Positions 12,327 through 24,094 of a stretch of DNA of 64,000 nucleotides are shown here, piece by piece. The notes below the pieces were generated by a model, which made no database searches, was not told the origin of the DNA, and was given only the letters and a program-made list of their open reading frames with translations. Positions within the stretch are counted from its first letter, which is position 1. Every line of letters begins with the position of its first letter. Origin of the DNA: Polytrichum commune (Eukaryota > Streptophyta > Polytrichopsida > Polytrichales > Polytrichaceae); assembly GCA_950295325.1 (NCBI GenBank), contig OX485803.1, positions 62,881,554 to 62,945,553 of the forward strand. Direction: 5' to 3'. The translations under genes and the position numbers were made by a program.

Positions 12327-12945
12327 GTGTTAAGCAGATTTGGCACAAATTAATTGGGATTTTGAGCAAACTACCACGTGTCACATTTGTATCAGTCCAA
12401 GCCTCTCCAGAAATCCACATGTTGCCTCTAAGAATTGGCATTTTGGCACCAAAGTGTTGAACCTGCATATTGACCTACTGCAGGAACTTAGGCATCAACA
12501 ATTTGATCATGAGAACCTCAATAAACCCAAGATGCACTTGGTAGCAAGTTTGGTGACTGTCGTTTGGGAGACATCAAAAGATGTAAGTTGTTGCAGAAGT
12601 GCCAGCCAACAACCTCCCTATTAAACAAGTGAAACATAGGTGATAAGCAGGTTTGACACAAATTGATTCAGATTTGAGCAAAGTGCCATGTGTCATTTTT
12701 CTACTAGTCCGGGCCTCAACAGAAATCCACACGTCACCTTAAAAAATTGGCATTTCGGCACCAAAGTGTTGAACCTGCATGTGCATATCACCCTACGGCA
12801 CGATAGGCATCAACAATCAGATCACGAGAACCTCAATAAAGCTAAGCTTCACACAGTAGCAAGTTTGGTGACTGTCATTTGGAGACAACGAAAGATGTAA
12901 CTTGTTGCAAAAGTGCCAGCCAACAAGGACCCCACTGTTGAACAA
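12327..12945. repeat. Tandem duplication, about 310-bp unit
   Basis: 12327-12630 and 12637-12945 are diverged copies. They share AATTGGCATTT(T/C)GGCACC, CACCAAAGTGTTGAACCTGC, GAGAACCTCAATAAA and AAAAGTGCCAGCCAACAA. No frame is kept open in both copies, so the repeat is unlikely to be coding. Confidence 0.8.
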
Positions 12946-12949
12946 GTGG

Positions 12950-15045
12950 GAGTGGTACAAAACACGCGCTCAAAGTACGACGAAACTGAGCTGGAGGCCA
13001 CCCGGATTCCTCTGGAGTGTAGATCGAGGCAAAAATTCGACGCTGGCGGCGTTCGGTCGCCTTGAAACCTGCACAGGTAGGCAAATTTTTTTTTTAAAAA
13101 AACAAACAAAAAACCTCGGTCTGTTGCAATTGTACATCATAATCTGGGAGTCTGCCGCCTATGGTTGCCACTTATTAATTACTGGCAACCACAACATCCT
13201 CAACATGCTGTCAATATGCACACCTGGAGGCCTTATTTGGTCCATCATACAATTCGTTTAAAAACATATTTCCCAAGCCCCTATAGAAGAGATCACATCG
13301 CAAACAGTACCCAAAAAGTACGATGCCACCTGGAAGGCTCATTTGTGAAACTTTTGGAGAACTGTTACAAGGAAGAGGCTTAAATGTTGCCATGTTTCTT
13401 GTCAAAATCTGACAGTGCTAAAGGGCAGCTGTCAGGGTGCAAATGGAAGAAGTCAGAATTCTTGGATATGAGTTCTTATTCATGCAAGGATCACATGGGT
13501 CCTTAATGGACACAGATTGTCATGACAATTCGATCAAAGCATTAGTTATTGGTTAATGAATATCTTGAAGTCTATCATGGGCACTTAGGTGAACCCGAGC
13601 CATATATTTCATGGCCATTCCTATATTAAGTGACAAGTCTGAGTCCAGTGATACGAAGAGCATTGGAACAGTGATAACTGCAGCATTTGATAGTAACTTA
13701 ATTAACACATATGTTTACATTCAATGTAGTTTTAGTGTTGATGACTAGAGAGGATTATTTCCTTCAATATGCACCCAATAGTCAATTCTTCTATTGTACT
13801 GCCCTCTCAGGAGATGGATCAGTGATCAGGGAGATTATTGGGCACAATCGGTTGTCACCCTTGAGCTGATGATCTGGGATGAGATCGGCTGGCCTCTGGA
13901 CCAAGAATTAGGAGCACAATGCACCTCACAGCATGAAGCTAGAACAACATGAGTTGTGTCGTCTTTGATGCCATGATTGATGACCTGGAAAAAACAATCA
14001 AAAAGACTAAATGGTTATGTCACAGAGCAAGCAGAAGAGCCAATTCTTCTGCAAGAGAAGATCAACAATTGTTGATCAATGAGGTGCACCAATGTGACAA
14101 CTGCAGATGAAGGATGAGCTGAATTGTGTAAATCTCTGCTTGCAAAGCCCAACATATAAGTTAGTTCTCACTACTGTGTCTGAAGGATCACGAGTTCCTT
14201 TGTGGACTTTGCAGTTGCACCGTGAGTCAACGTTGCACACATGCAAAAGTACATGGCCATGTCCTATGGGTGAGTTGTACAAAATTATTTTTACAACATG
14301 GAACTTTAAATTACAAACATAATCGCACACAGTTTGCCCTAAAGCTGCATTAAGGAATTACAGCTCTTGAAGTCAATATGATACTGTTTAAGAAGCTCAG
14401 ATTAGTAAAGAATCAGACCCAATTCCAGATTACATAATTTGGAGTCAAAATATGTGGCTGAGTGGATGGAAAGGCGGTCAACCCAAGGCTGAAAAAAAGG
14501 AAGAACTAGATGCTTCATCTTGAGTGTCTCCAAACACAGTTCCATGAATGAGAGTCGTGGATGGAGGCAACGAGAATTTAGTGCAACAGGAGGTGTGGAG
14601 GTTACAAACAGAATCTGTGATGATAGTGATGTCACTGTATGTGTTTGAGATTAGAGCTTATTAGTGTTTACTGGAATTCCAATGAGCACAACATTGTCTG
14701 TATGTGAAAACACCCCAGAACTCAATACATTTGGCCCAAAGTTGATCAACTAATTGCTTTAAAAGCTTGCCTTTTGACAAAATCACCAAGTTATTCATTT
14801 TGCTCGTTGTCGTGTTCCACCATTTGGCACCCATCTATTAAGCTCATCATGCATTCAGTAATTAGCCCCTCATTTTGACCACTCTCAGTGTTTACACAAC
14901 CCCGGGCCGGTGTTTGGTGAACCATCAACAAAATGTATGTTCAATAGTAGTATGTTTTTTACTTGACATAGAGCGGTAGTTGCATCGCCTTCATTTTGGG
15001 GTGTCATGCCTTCCTAACCAATGTTGGATTAGTATAGAGGCAACC
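12950..15045. other. No identifiable gene
   Basis: Only short open frames without motifs occur, some overlapping antisense. No tRNA-like or repeated structure was noticed. Confidence 0.4.
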
Positions 15046-15320
15046 CTTATTATTTGTTTCTTTGGAAAGTCGTAGTTTTGTTACATACTAAGTTCATAAG
15101 TAGCCAAGGTGGCAAGCTTCAAATTTTTTGTGGAGTTTAGGGTGGCTACATTTAGATGAATTATAGAGATTAATATCTAGTAATTGCAAATAACCTATGT
15201 GTCAATTTGGATGGTGATTTCTAATTATACATGGAAAAAGTCAATGCTATATGTATGCTTTAATAAGGTGAACAATGGCCCCACATTTAATAAGCGAATA
15301 GGTGGCCCCATAGTTATTTC

Positions 15321-16304
15321 CCCCCAAGGGGTGCACCTTTCATTGAAAACCAAGAATCACATGTGTTTGCAACATACTCTGAAAACCCCTTATATATAAG
15401 TGTGTTTTTTTTTTTTTTTTTTTTTTTTTTTTGGGGGTAAAATCAAGTAATACATGTACAATCTCAGTAGTAAAAATACAAGTAACAACATGTATAGGTA
15501 AAACAAATTACATCATATATAGTCACTAACACAAGTATACAAATATACTTTTGAATAATAATGAACCCCCATCATATGTATAATGTAAAACCCTAGCATT
15601 CATTAATAAAGTTGTTGAAGACTTTTTCATCCCCCGGATGTAACTCATAACCATTTAAGTCTATAATATATGTCATAGAAGCTAATGTAATTATTATTTC
15701 TCAATCTATCATCAACTGATTTGTAAGATTAATAAGTCCACTTATTGATGGTTCATTTTTTATACCAACATAGACCAATCTCCATGCTTGTAACCCTTAG
15801 AACTTGCAAATGCAATCCCTAAATGTTTTGATCTATATTGTTGCACACATTGGAGGTTTACCAATGATATGAAGACGACTGAGAGAAAACACACATGGGA
15901 ATCAACACCTTCTCAATTTCGATGTTGCATCAACCACAAAGAAGCATTGGCCATTCCTCTTCCAACCCTAAGCATGGCCTCATTATCAACTCAACCACCC
16001 CTTTGAAACCCCTAATATTGCGTCTTCTATACATACATGGATGAGATGAGGAAATGAGAAAATTATTCATCCTAATTTCATTCAATATTAAATGCTTATT
16101 CCATAAAGTCTAGTGACCCTACCATACAAGTGCAAATGTTATATATTTTCTAGAGGTCCTCCATACATTGACATAACTACAAGTTATAATTTGTGTAGCA
16201 TATGTATATGTAGTACATAAAAGTTCAAATTAATACCCCTTTTGTGCACTCATGTATACTCATACATGTCATGAAAAGTGCGCCCCCCCCCCCCGGGATA
16301 TTCC
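15321..16304. mobile_element. Non-autonomous TIR element inside R3
   Basis: The left end reads CCAAGGGGTGCACCTTTCAT. The right end is roughly its inverse (ATGAAAAGTGCGCCCC plus a C run), giving imperfect TIRs around GGGGYGCACYTTTCAT. Flanks TTATTTCCC and GATATTCCC suggest a damaged target duplication. The interior is AT-rich, holds a 28-T run at 15405-15432 and has no gene. The superfamily is not determined. Confidence 0.55.
15405..15432. repeat. Poly-T run, 28 bp
   Basis: Uninterrupted T homopolymer followed by GGGGG. It could be the reverse complement of a retrotransposed poly-A tail, but no retroelement body is recognisable next to it. Confidence 0.9.
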
Positions 16305-16540
16305 CACTACAAATGTGACCACAAATACCACATTTGAACTAATGGCCTATGGGGAGTTGGCTACAAATTGAAATTGGCTGCATACATTAATATTTTCTTA
16401 GATAAATAAATAAATAATGCACTAGCCCCTTAAACCTCTAGAAGCTTCCAAGTCCAACTAGTTTGCAGATGTATGAGAGGATCAACATCCACATATCATA
16501 CATTTCAAGCACTTAGCAACATCTTAGGCCACAAACCCTG

Positions 16541-17039
16541 CAGACCTTAGACAACTGCAAAAATAACTATAGTTAACTAGATTTTTTTTAATACAACTAT
16601 AGTTGACTAGAGAAATTTCAAACCAATTTGAAGAACAACTATACTTAACTAGAAAAATTCCAAGTAATATTATGTATTCAAAGAAGTTTGCCTCTTGATT
16701 TACTTCAATTGAGAATCTTTAATATGCTTGAGCCATTGAGGATCATCAAGAAATGCCTTTATACAATTATTACTCACAATATTGGGTTTTATGTACACCA
16801 TCAACACAAATAACACATACTAGTGACACTACAACACTATAACAAAATTTCATGAACAAGCTCCGCTCAACTTTAGTTAACTAGATATAAGTATAGTTAA
16901 CTAGATTTTCTGGCAGACCGAATTTAGAACAACTATAGTTAACCACATTTTTTGGTAGGTCAAATCACGAACAACTATAGTTACGAATGGCAACTAGTTA
17001 ACTAACAATTGAATTAGTTGGTTAGTTGTCCAAGGTCTA
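16541..17039. mobile_element. hAT-type MITE, 499 bp
   Basis: Ends CAGACCTTAGACAACT and (inverted) TAGACCTTGGACAACT form a 16-bp TIR with two differences. It is flanked by AAACCCTG (16533-16540) and AAACCCTC (17040-17047), an 8-bp target duplication with one mismatch. The R3 copy at 9725 shows the empty site. The interior repeats the palindrome AACTATAGTT, usually followed by AACTAG, about six times in both orientations. Such subterminal arrays are typical transposase-binding sites in hAT elements. It encodes nothing. Confidence 0.85.
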
Positions 17040-18178
17040 AAACCCTCTAAAACCCTCTAAAACATCAATGTGCACCCAAAGTGGATTAGTTTGCACACAT
17101 ACAAGATGATCAAAGTTGAAACATTGACATGCACTTGAAGTACTTAATGCATTTCTACACCCAAAAAGATTGGACCACCCCACCTTAAACAAGACAATAC
17201 ACCCAAAATGAACATCATTGCTTTAAAAGACCACTCAAACAATCATAGATACAAGTTTTAATAGGTAACGAGGGAGGTTGACCTTTGCATTAACACAATT
17301 GCATCAAATGATGGAATTGTGGTTACAAAATTTGATGTTTCTAGTACTACGTATTAAAATCTCCTACTATTTAAATTCAATTCTCAATTCCAAACCATCA
17401 TAATTCCTATCTTCCCATCCATGAATCAAAAAACTCATCATAAGGAAGTCGTCAAGGTTGAATGCCTTTGGGAATGCATACCCACTACAAGCCCCAAATG
17501 AGAATCTTTGCAAGCCACCTTCAAGCATCACCAATGTGCTCCACTCCAAAACTTGAAATTTGGTACCCAAAATTCTTAAACCCCATCACAATCAAAAGGT
17601 AGCGCCATTAATTGGCACTACTTGACCACAATGAGTACTAAGAGGCTACAATGTACAAGTTGAGAGTGCAAGAGGGTGGTGACCAGAAGGCTGAAGAATG
17701 GAGAGATTGGTGAGACCACTCACCCCTGTGGGAGCACACGAACACCAAAGTTTCCGGATAGGCGTTTTTCAATGCCTAATCCGGCCTGTCCGGATGATCC
17801 GAGTATCGTCCAGGGATTCTGTGAAGTGCAAGATGTCAAGGACGCACTTTTCCTGCTTGAAAGTCGATCACCGGCCGGATATCCGGATCCGGATAGTCCT
17901 TTGGAAGTCTTTGTTCCGGGACTTGCCTTCCAGATTGAATCTCTCTAATTAAGTTTTACTCCTACATGCACCTTTCCTCAATACCTACCTACCTACTCCC
18001 TACCTCCATTGATGATTGGGTTCATCCAGTGAAGACGTCCCTATATGGTCAAAATCCGGATTTCTCTCACAACCAGTACGGATCGGCCTAATCTTTCCTG
18101 GCAGGTCACACAGAGAATCCAGATGGTTCCCGGAACTACAACGACAGAAAGGTTAGGACTCGGGCGGAGATCTGTTAA

Positions 18179-18644
18179 TCTGGGATAAGTGGGCGATCCG
18201 TGCCACTTTCCGGATTACCCCGCCCAACGACTGTGAGACCTCTTCAGAAGATCGGATGGCGTAAGTCCGGCACCTCTCGGATCTTACCCAATCCTAACGA
18301 CGGCTATCTCACATGGGCGTTACCCAGGCATCCGGAATAATGAGGTGTCCCTCCCACTACACACCGGAAATGCTCTCCGGACCGGAAACCTCACCGTTCC
18401 GGTTTCTCTCCTCCTTCCGACGGATCGATCCGGCTACAGCGAACTTAGGCTCAACTAAATCTGAGATAACTGGGCGATCCGTACCGCTTTCCGGATTGCC
18501 CCGCCCAGGATCCGTGAGACCTCTTCAGAAGGTCGGATGGCGTAAGTCCGGCACCTCCCGGATCTTACCCAGTCCTATCGACGGTTATCTCACATGGGCG
18601 TTACTCAAACATCCGGAATAACAAGGTTTCCCTCCCACTACACT
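18179..18644. repeat. Direct duplication of about 185 bp inside the LTR-like unit
   Basis: 18179-18364 and 18460-18644 match closely. Shared strings include GTGAGACCTCTTCAGAAG, CGGATGGCGTAAGTCCGGCA and ATCTCACATGGGCGTTAC. The start-to-start spacing is 281 bp. No open frame is shared. Confidence 0.85.
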
Positions 18645-18900
18645 CAAAAAGGAGCCATAGTACTTATAGTCGGATCCGATCCGGGTTTCCTCCCCTTTGT
18701 CCTATCCGTATTTCCTACTCATCCATTCCCTCTAGATCTGCAATGTGTTCCTAACCGTCCGTGCACAAAACAAGTCAGAATGGGTGGAGAACTAGAGCTT
18801 TATTGAGTGGGAAAAGACAAAATACAACATCGGAGAGAAGAACCCTCCTCAAGCTCCTTATTCAGCCTTAAGTAGAGGCCATAATCCCTAACTACTGGTG

Positions 18901-18933
18901 GCGGCCCAGGCGGCCGCCCAGGCGGCCGCCCAG
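18901..18933. repeat. 12-bp GC-rich tandem repeat
   Basis: CAGGCGGCCGCC is repeated about 2.5 times. It lies within the LTR-like unit. Confidence 0.85.
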
Positions 18934-19793
18934 AAAACCCCAAGCGCCGAGAAATCCGGAAACGTGTCCTTCACGGAATTTCCGGATCTCGATCCGCTTT
19001 TCGCGCTGAAAAAATTTGAATTTACAGCTTTGTCGAAAACTCAAAAGGGTCACCCTTAATCCTACCTGCCTAATCCTAATCTTCCTAACGCTAATCTACC
19101 TAAGTCTAACCTAAGTGGTGCGGTGCTTCTTCGGAGCCATCCTGTCCTTGGAGTGGCTTCCGGGCCCGCTGACGGCGGAAGAACCTCCTCCGGGGTCAAA
19201 AGTCGCCGTTCCTGCATCCTTGTAAATACCCTCCTCATGTTTGGGGAGGGGGCGATCTCTTCCTCAAAATCATCTGTCGCGGCCGGATCCTCTCCCAATC
19301 CGTCACCCGATCCGGATCGCGCTCCACCGGAAACGTGCTTCTCCTTTCAGGACTGAGGGCCAGGCGAGGGATCACTCCCAGTAGTCCTTTCCCTGTTGCG
19401 GCCACATGAGACGGAAGTCGTCCGGGGGTCCCTTGCGGACATCGCATGTGAGGGTGGAGGAGCCCACGGCTCCACTATCATGCAGTCCAGAGCAGGAGCG
19501 GGTGGAACCTGTGATACCAGGGCCTTACCCCTATCCGGAGTCTTCGTCCGATCCGGCGTCCTCATTCGTTCCGGAGTTATGGTCCTTTCCGGCGTTCGGG
19601 ACCGTCCTGACGTTCTCCCCTGACCCTGATTCGGTGACTGTCCCCGCCCAGACCTGGCTGACCGCTCCGTGCTCTTCCGGCGAACTAAGGAGGAGCGGGC
19701 CCGTTCCGAAACAGGGATCTTCTCTCTATTCGGAACTCTTCCGGATTCCTGTGGATGGGAAGTTTCGGCTGGCTGACTGGGCCCTGCACCTGT

Positions 19794-21203
19794 CTATGAG
19801 GCCGGAACCAGTTCCACCTCCCCAATGACTTCGTATAAAGTACCCGTCGGAGATCCGGGTGGACCCGGATAGAGCATCTGTCTGGGGGTACCTCCCGGCA
19901 GCAGCTTATGAATCTCCTTGAGTAAGTCCTTCATGGTGCGAGAATACTTTACCAGGATAGGGAGCGTTTGTCGGGCGGAAGACGGATCTGCTGACTCCAT
20001 TAGCTGGTCGTAAAGATGCGCCTTGTTGACGATCTCTCCCGGATGGCCTACCAACTCCCGGACCCGGCTTAACACCACAGCTTGTTCCGCCTGGTACTTC
20101 CGGATCTCCTCGCTCTTCTGGGCGAGTTCCCGGGTCATAGCGGCCACTTGTGCTGCTAGCTGCTCCTTCTCCGTCTCCAGGGCCTCCACGTGTTTCCGGT
20201 CCGTCCGCTTGGCCAACTCCCGGAGGATATTTCCGGGTCCACAATTTCCCAGGGCCCGGTTCACTCCTTGAGTGATGTGCTCCATCCGGAAGTACTGGTT
20301 CTGGAGCTCTGTCAACTCATCCCAGACGCGTTTGAAGGGGGCTTCCGGAAACTCGAAGGTGGAGAGGTCAATGTCCTTCCAAGGCACTTCCCGGCTAGGC
20401 CCAGCTTCCTGTCGGGCCGGTGGTGAGGTGGGTTTCCGGACCTTCGGAGGGGACGCAACCGGAGGTGGTTCCGGAACAGCTGTGTCGTTGGAATCCTCTG
20501 TTCCGGTTTCCGGAACTTCGACTTCCGGAGTGATCTTGTACACCACCTCGTCCTCCGCTATCATCAGCAGGTCCTTCTCTTCTTCGTTGATGCAGCCGTG
20601 GTGCTGGTAGAGGTGGAGGATGTAAGGGGAAAGAAAGGAGGGTTTCTGGCCAATGTGGGGGATGGATTTTTCTACATACTCCTGAATTAACCTACCCCAA
20701 TTTACGGGCCGGGCTCCGGACATGGCCCCGAATAGGGTGTTGGCCATGGTGATGCTGAGCCGCTTGGGCTTTTCCGGACTGAGGATGGGGAGAATAAACT
20801 CTATAACCCTCCTCTCCTTAGGGTTTCGGAAATTCCCGGGATGGAATCCATCCTTAGGATCCGTCCTGAATTTTCCTACGTAGTAACTATCCCTGTGGCT
20901 AGCCCAACCCTCGCCTTTTCCCTTCGGGAATCCGTAGACTCCAGCCCAAACCTCCGGTGTCCACTTCTCCGGTTCCTGCCTCATCGTCCGAATCCATTGA
21001 TTCCCCCTCATAAACAAGAACTCTCGTAATGTAGCCTCCGCTCGGAGATTCCAGGGTTTGGCGAGCAATCCCTCACACCCCATCCGACTAAGGTCCTCGA
21101 TGAGCCCCTTGAGCTCGGAATCTCTCTTCGGAGTGGCTGGCGACACCAGTTTCACGGGAATTGGAACATGTTCTCTCTCATCTTCCTCTCGTGCCTCTGG
21201 CAT
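19794..21203 (-). CDS. LTR-element ORF, coiled-coil protein, putative plant-transposon/gag-like
   Basis: The frame is open from 21230, but the first ATG is at 21203, giving 469 residues. The N-terminal half is globular and Trp-rich (TPEVWAGVYGFP, MANTLFGAMSGARPVNWG, then a segment predicting buried helices). This resembles what I recall of the plant-specific 'putative plant transposon protein' domain found near retroelement gag genes. Residues around 235-275 are Pro/Glu/Thr-rich linker. Around 340-395 there is a Glu/Gln/Lys-rich heptad coiled coil (ETEKEQLAAQVAAMTREL). No protease, RT or integrase is present, so the element would need proteins in trans. The ORF is fully open, suggesting a recent insertion. 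The family call is tentative. Confidence 0.6.
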   Translation of the reverse strand: MPEAREEDEREHVPIPVKLVSPATPKRDSELKGLIEDLSRMGCEGLLAKPWNLRAEATLREFLFMRGNQWIRTMRQEPEKWTPEVWAGVYGFPKGKGEGWASHRDSYYVGKFRTDPKDGFHPGNFRNPKERRVIEFILPILSPEKPKRLSITMANTLFGAMSGARPVNWGRLIQEYVEKSIPHIGQKPSFLSPYILHLYQHHGCINEEEKDLLMIAEDEVVYKITPEVEVPETGTEDSNDTAVPEPPPVASPPKVRKPTSPPARQEAGPSREVPWKDIDLSTFEFPEAPFKRVWDELTELQNQYFRMEHITQGVNRALGNCGPGNILRELAKRTDRKHVEALETEKEQLAAQVAAMTRELAQKSEEIRKYQAEQAVVLSRVRELVGHPGEIVNKAHLYDQLMESADPSSARQTLPILVKYSRTMKDLLKEIHKLLPGGTPRQMLYPGPPGSPTGTLYEVIGEVELVPAS

Positions 21204-21774
21204 TTCGATTTGCACCCTCAATCCCCTCACAATCCCCGGCTTCTTCCTTTCGGAGTTCTACTTGCAAATTCCTAAGGGATCCTAGCAATCCAACTGCTGG
21301 TGACCCGAAAAACACCTCACCACTCGTTCTCTCGACAATGTCGCTCGCGCAAATGGCGTGGCGAGGGAGAGAAATTCCTTTAAGTACCCTCTCCCTCTTC
21401 CTCTCACGGGCTTGGGTCCCCAACTGTTTCCGTTGTAACCGCTCCGAGTCCGTTACAACCGTCCGGGTTCCGGCGTAATTGTCTTCCGGTGTAACCGTCT
21501 TCCGGTGTAACTGCCCTCGGTTATAACCGCCTTCCGGTCCGGATGTCCCGGACCGTTTTAAAAACGGTCTCCATGGACTAAGTTCCAATCCGGCCAAAGT
21601 GTCCGTTCTTACCATTTTAACGCGTAAGGCGGATGCTGAGAACCTTATTCCCTAAAACAATTATCCTCCCCTAGGAAACCCTACTTGGAGACCAATACTA
21701 GGGTAATATCCGGATATTAATCCGTCTAGGAAGCCAATCCGGACTTCCGTGGATTTTTGGGCTCCCACAACCCC

Positions 21775-23040
21775 ACTCAACTAAACCCTAGGCAACGTGA
21801 GCCCTTGGATGGGAGGATGGGCTCCATCCATTGCTCATAATAGGGCTCATTAGCTACTTTCAATTACGGAGCCTAGTGGTGGGTCCCAATTTTTAGGCGA
21901 GTCCACTCCACCCATGTGAAGCTAGTTGGCACCACCTCTTATCCGCAAAGAGTGGAGGTGGCACCTTACAAGGCAAAAATCAAACTTTCCTAACATGTAA
22001 TTGGAATCTAAGTATATTTGGATTTATGCATGCATTTTGGACAATTCCAACCACCAATATGATGTACACTAGACCACAAAACTAAACAAATATGGTGGTT
22101 GGTGAGCATGGAATAAAAAGTCCAATACCAATAATCACATCAATCATGATATCAAAGAACCTATTTGTGACTCTTGGGCTAACAAATATCTAACCATAAC
22201 CTTGGCACTCACCATTGTGGACTTTAGGTCAGATGCCACATGGTTGGTGCTCTCACCACTAACTCTAGAACCAACAAGTGGAGGCAATGGTTGGTCGGAG
22301 TCATCAAGGGGGTAAGATCTTGGATTTCAGCCTCCTTTGCTAATCACTTTAGATTTTGTTGGGAGTCAAAAACAAAATCTAGGTCAACCACAAGCATGCA
22401 CTTTCTGGATCCAAGATTGGGAGATGAATTGATCATTAAGCAAGCAAGCAAAGAACTAAAATTAGGAAAGATGAATCTTGAGATGGGCGCACGGTGCGCA
22501 CCTTGGGAGTGTGACTATTTGTGTGCACCTACTCCTAATCCTTGATCAATCAACCATAAACTTAATCAGGTTCGGAGAAGGTAAGAGTTTGCACAAATAG
22601 GAAAACTTTGGAGCGCTCTTGCAAACCCTAACTAGGAACTGACAAAGCCAAACAAAATACACAAACCCGTTGGGACCCCCCCCCCTCTAACTCAACAGAA
22701 TACATCCAACTAAAAGATACATCCATGAGATGTCATCCAATGTGCTCATCCATAGTGTGGGGCCCTATAAATATTATTTTAATTCGCCACCTTGTTGAAC
22801 CCTATGGTACGTTAATTTTAGAATTTCTCTAAACTGATCAATTCGTAAACACCCTAATTTATTTAAACCATGGAGTTCAATACATGTCTTGGCCTTTTGT
22901 TTAGTAATTTGTAGGTTGTAACTTTAAAGTAGATCCCATATTTGCTCTCAAGTAGTTTTATAAAATACAGGAGTGATCCACGGGCAATGATTGTGAAGAT
23001 GCCTACCAATAGCATGCATAACACCCCATCAATGAGGACA
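21775..23040. other. No identifiable gene
   Basis: The sequence after the LTR-like unit is AT-rich and holds only a short Trp/Lys-rich frame at 22240-22545 without a motif, plus a C run near 22680. Confidence 0.35.
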
Positions 23041-23049
23041 TGAGAGACT

Positions 23050-23517
23050 TTGGGGATGATTGATGAGCTACATATGCCAAAACCCAGGCATGAAGTGGAT
23101 GCTTTGGAACTTCATAAAAATTGTAATCACTTTCACAACAAAGTATCTACATTAATTCTTCATGGGCATGGATTTCAAGTTCGACATCAACATATGCCAA
23201 TGCCATCTGGCATCACCCAAGAAGTGCTTGTGGCCAAGGAGGATGCGTACATAGATTGGATAAATGCTCAAATTGTGAGCAAATTGTTCAAAGAGGTCAT
23301 GCAAACCATTGTCGTCAAGCCTCAGGGGCTAAAGAAGATACCCATAGAAGATTTGTTGGCCAAACTCAAGAAAAATGATTTATGGCCGATTGACAACAAA
23401 CACAACATGGAGGCAATGAAACAAATCCAGCTAAGGGCTGATTGGGAGGATCCAAAAGGTCAATTGCCCCAAACAAATCAAGCATTCTACATACGACCCT
23501 CTTGCTTCAGCTATTAA
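23050..23517 (+). pseudogene. Short protein-like ORF, unknown
   Basis: A 155-codon frame starts at TTG, with an in-frame ATG at 23056. The composition is protein-like (EDAYIDWINAQIVSKLFKEV; GLKKIPIEDLLAKLKKNDLW). It ends at a stop with no obvious donor. No domain is recognised. It looks like a surviving exon of a retroelement or decayed gene, since the flanks show no continuing frame. Confidence 0.3.
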
Positions 23518-24094
23518 CCAAACCCTCATTTGTGTTGCACGCATGATTTCAAATATCAAATGGTCAACAAATTCTCATCTATGGATAAGGCCTGCCACAA
23601 ACCATAAGAAGTACGACGAGCTCAAGGTGGAAATTGACATGATAACCTCCGGCCGAAGAAGAATGTGAGAAAGGTTAGAGATTGGTGGCCCACGCTAAAA
23701 TCAACAAGTTACACATGAAGAACACAAAGGAAAGACTAAGAATGTGTCCTAGCGAGAAAGTCTCTGAATGAGATCTGCGGCGATCCCAACAACAAAGCGT
23801 TGCATGGTTACAGCGGCACTCCAAAGTGTTGCATGATACTCTTCTCGATTTCTGCCACTAGTTGCAGCCGCAAAAACAAAACTGAATAGAGTTAGACTGG
23901 ATGGGTTAGAGTTGGACTAAGATTCCAGCGTTTCGTGAGGAGACGACCGCTACAACTAGAGATCACCAAAGAGTTGGGCCCAAAGGAGAGAAGAAAGAAG
24001 ATTAGATCTAGACCTAGGAGATGAAGGAGAAAGAAGAACATCAACACCAACATGCATCATCAACACTAGGGTTTCACCCTTATTCATAACATGG

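Larger units (their letters stand above)
15075..17310. repeat. Dispersed repeat family R3, copy split by two insertions
   Basis: R3 sequence is present at 15075-15320, 16345-16540 and 17040-17310, collinear with 9725-10440. The gaps are the TIR elements at 15321-16304 and 16541-17039. Confidence 0.75.
17727..21769 (-). mobile_element. LTR-like 4.04-kb unit with ACCCC target duplication
   Basis: The unit starts TGTGGGAGC and ends GCTCCCACA, giving TG...CA termini with a 9-bp inverted repeat. It is flanked on both sides by ACCCC (17722-17726 and 21770-21774). These are marks of an LTR retrotransposon integration. I find no second LTR inside, so this is either a solo LTR of unusual length or a compact non-autonomous element. 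Its base composition is unlike its surroundings: GC-richer, with the hexamer TCCGGA or its core occurring dozens of times across the unit. It carries one long minus-strand ORF (21203-19794). Confidence 0.75.

Noticed and set aside
19396-19828. Plus-strand ORFs opposite the LTR-element protein
   Set aside because: They are short frames downstream of and antisense to the 469-codon ORF, driven by the TCCGGA-rich composition.
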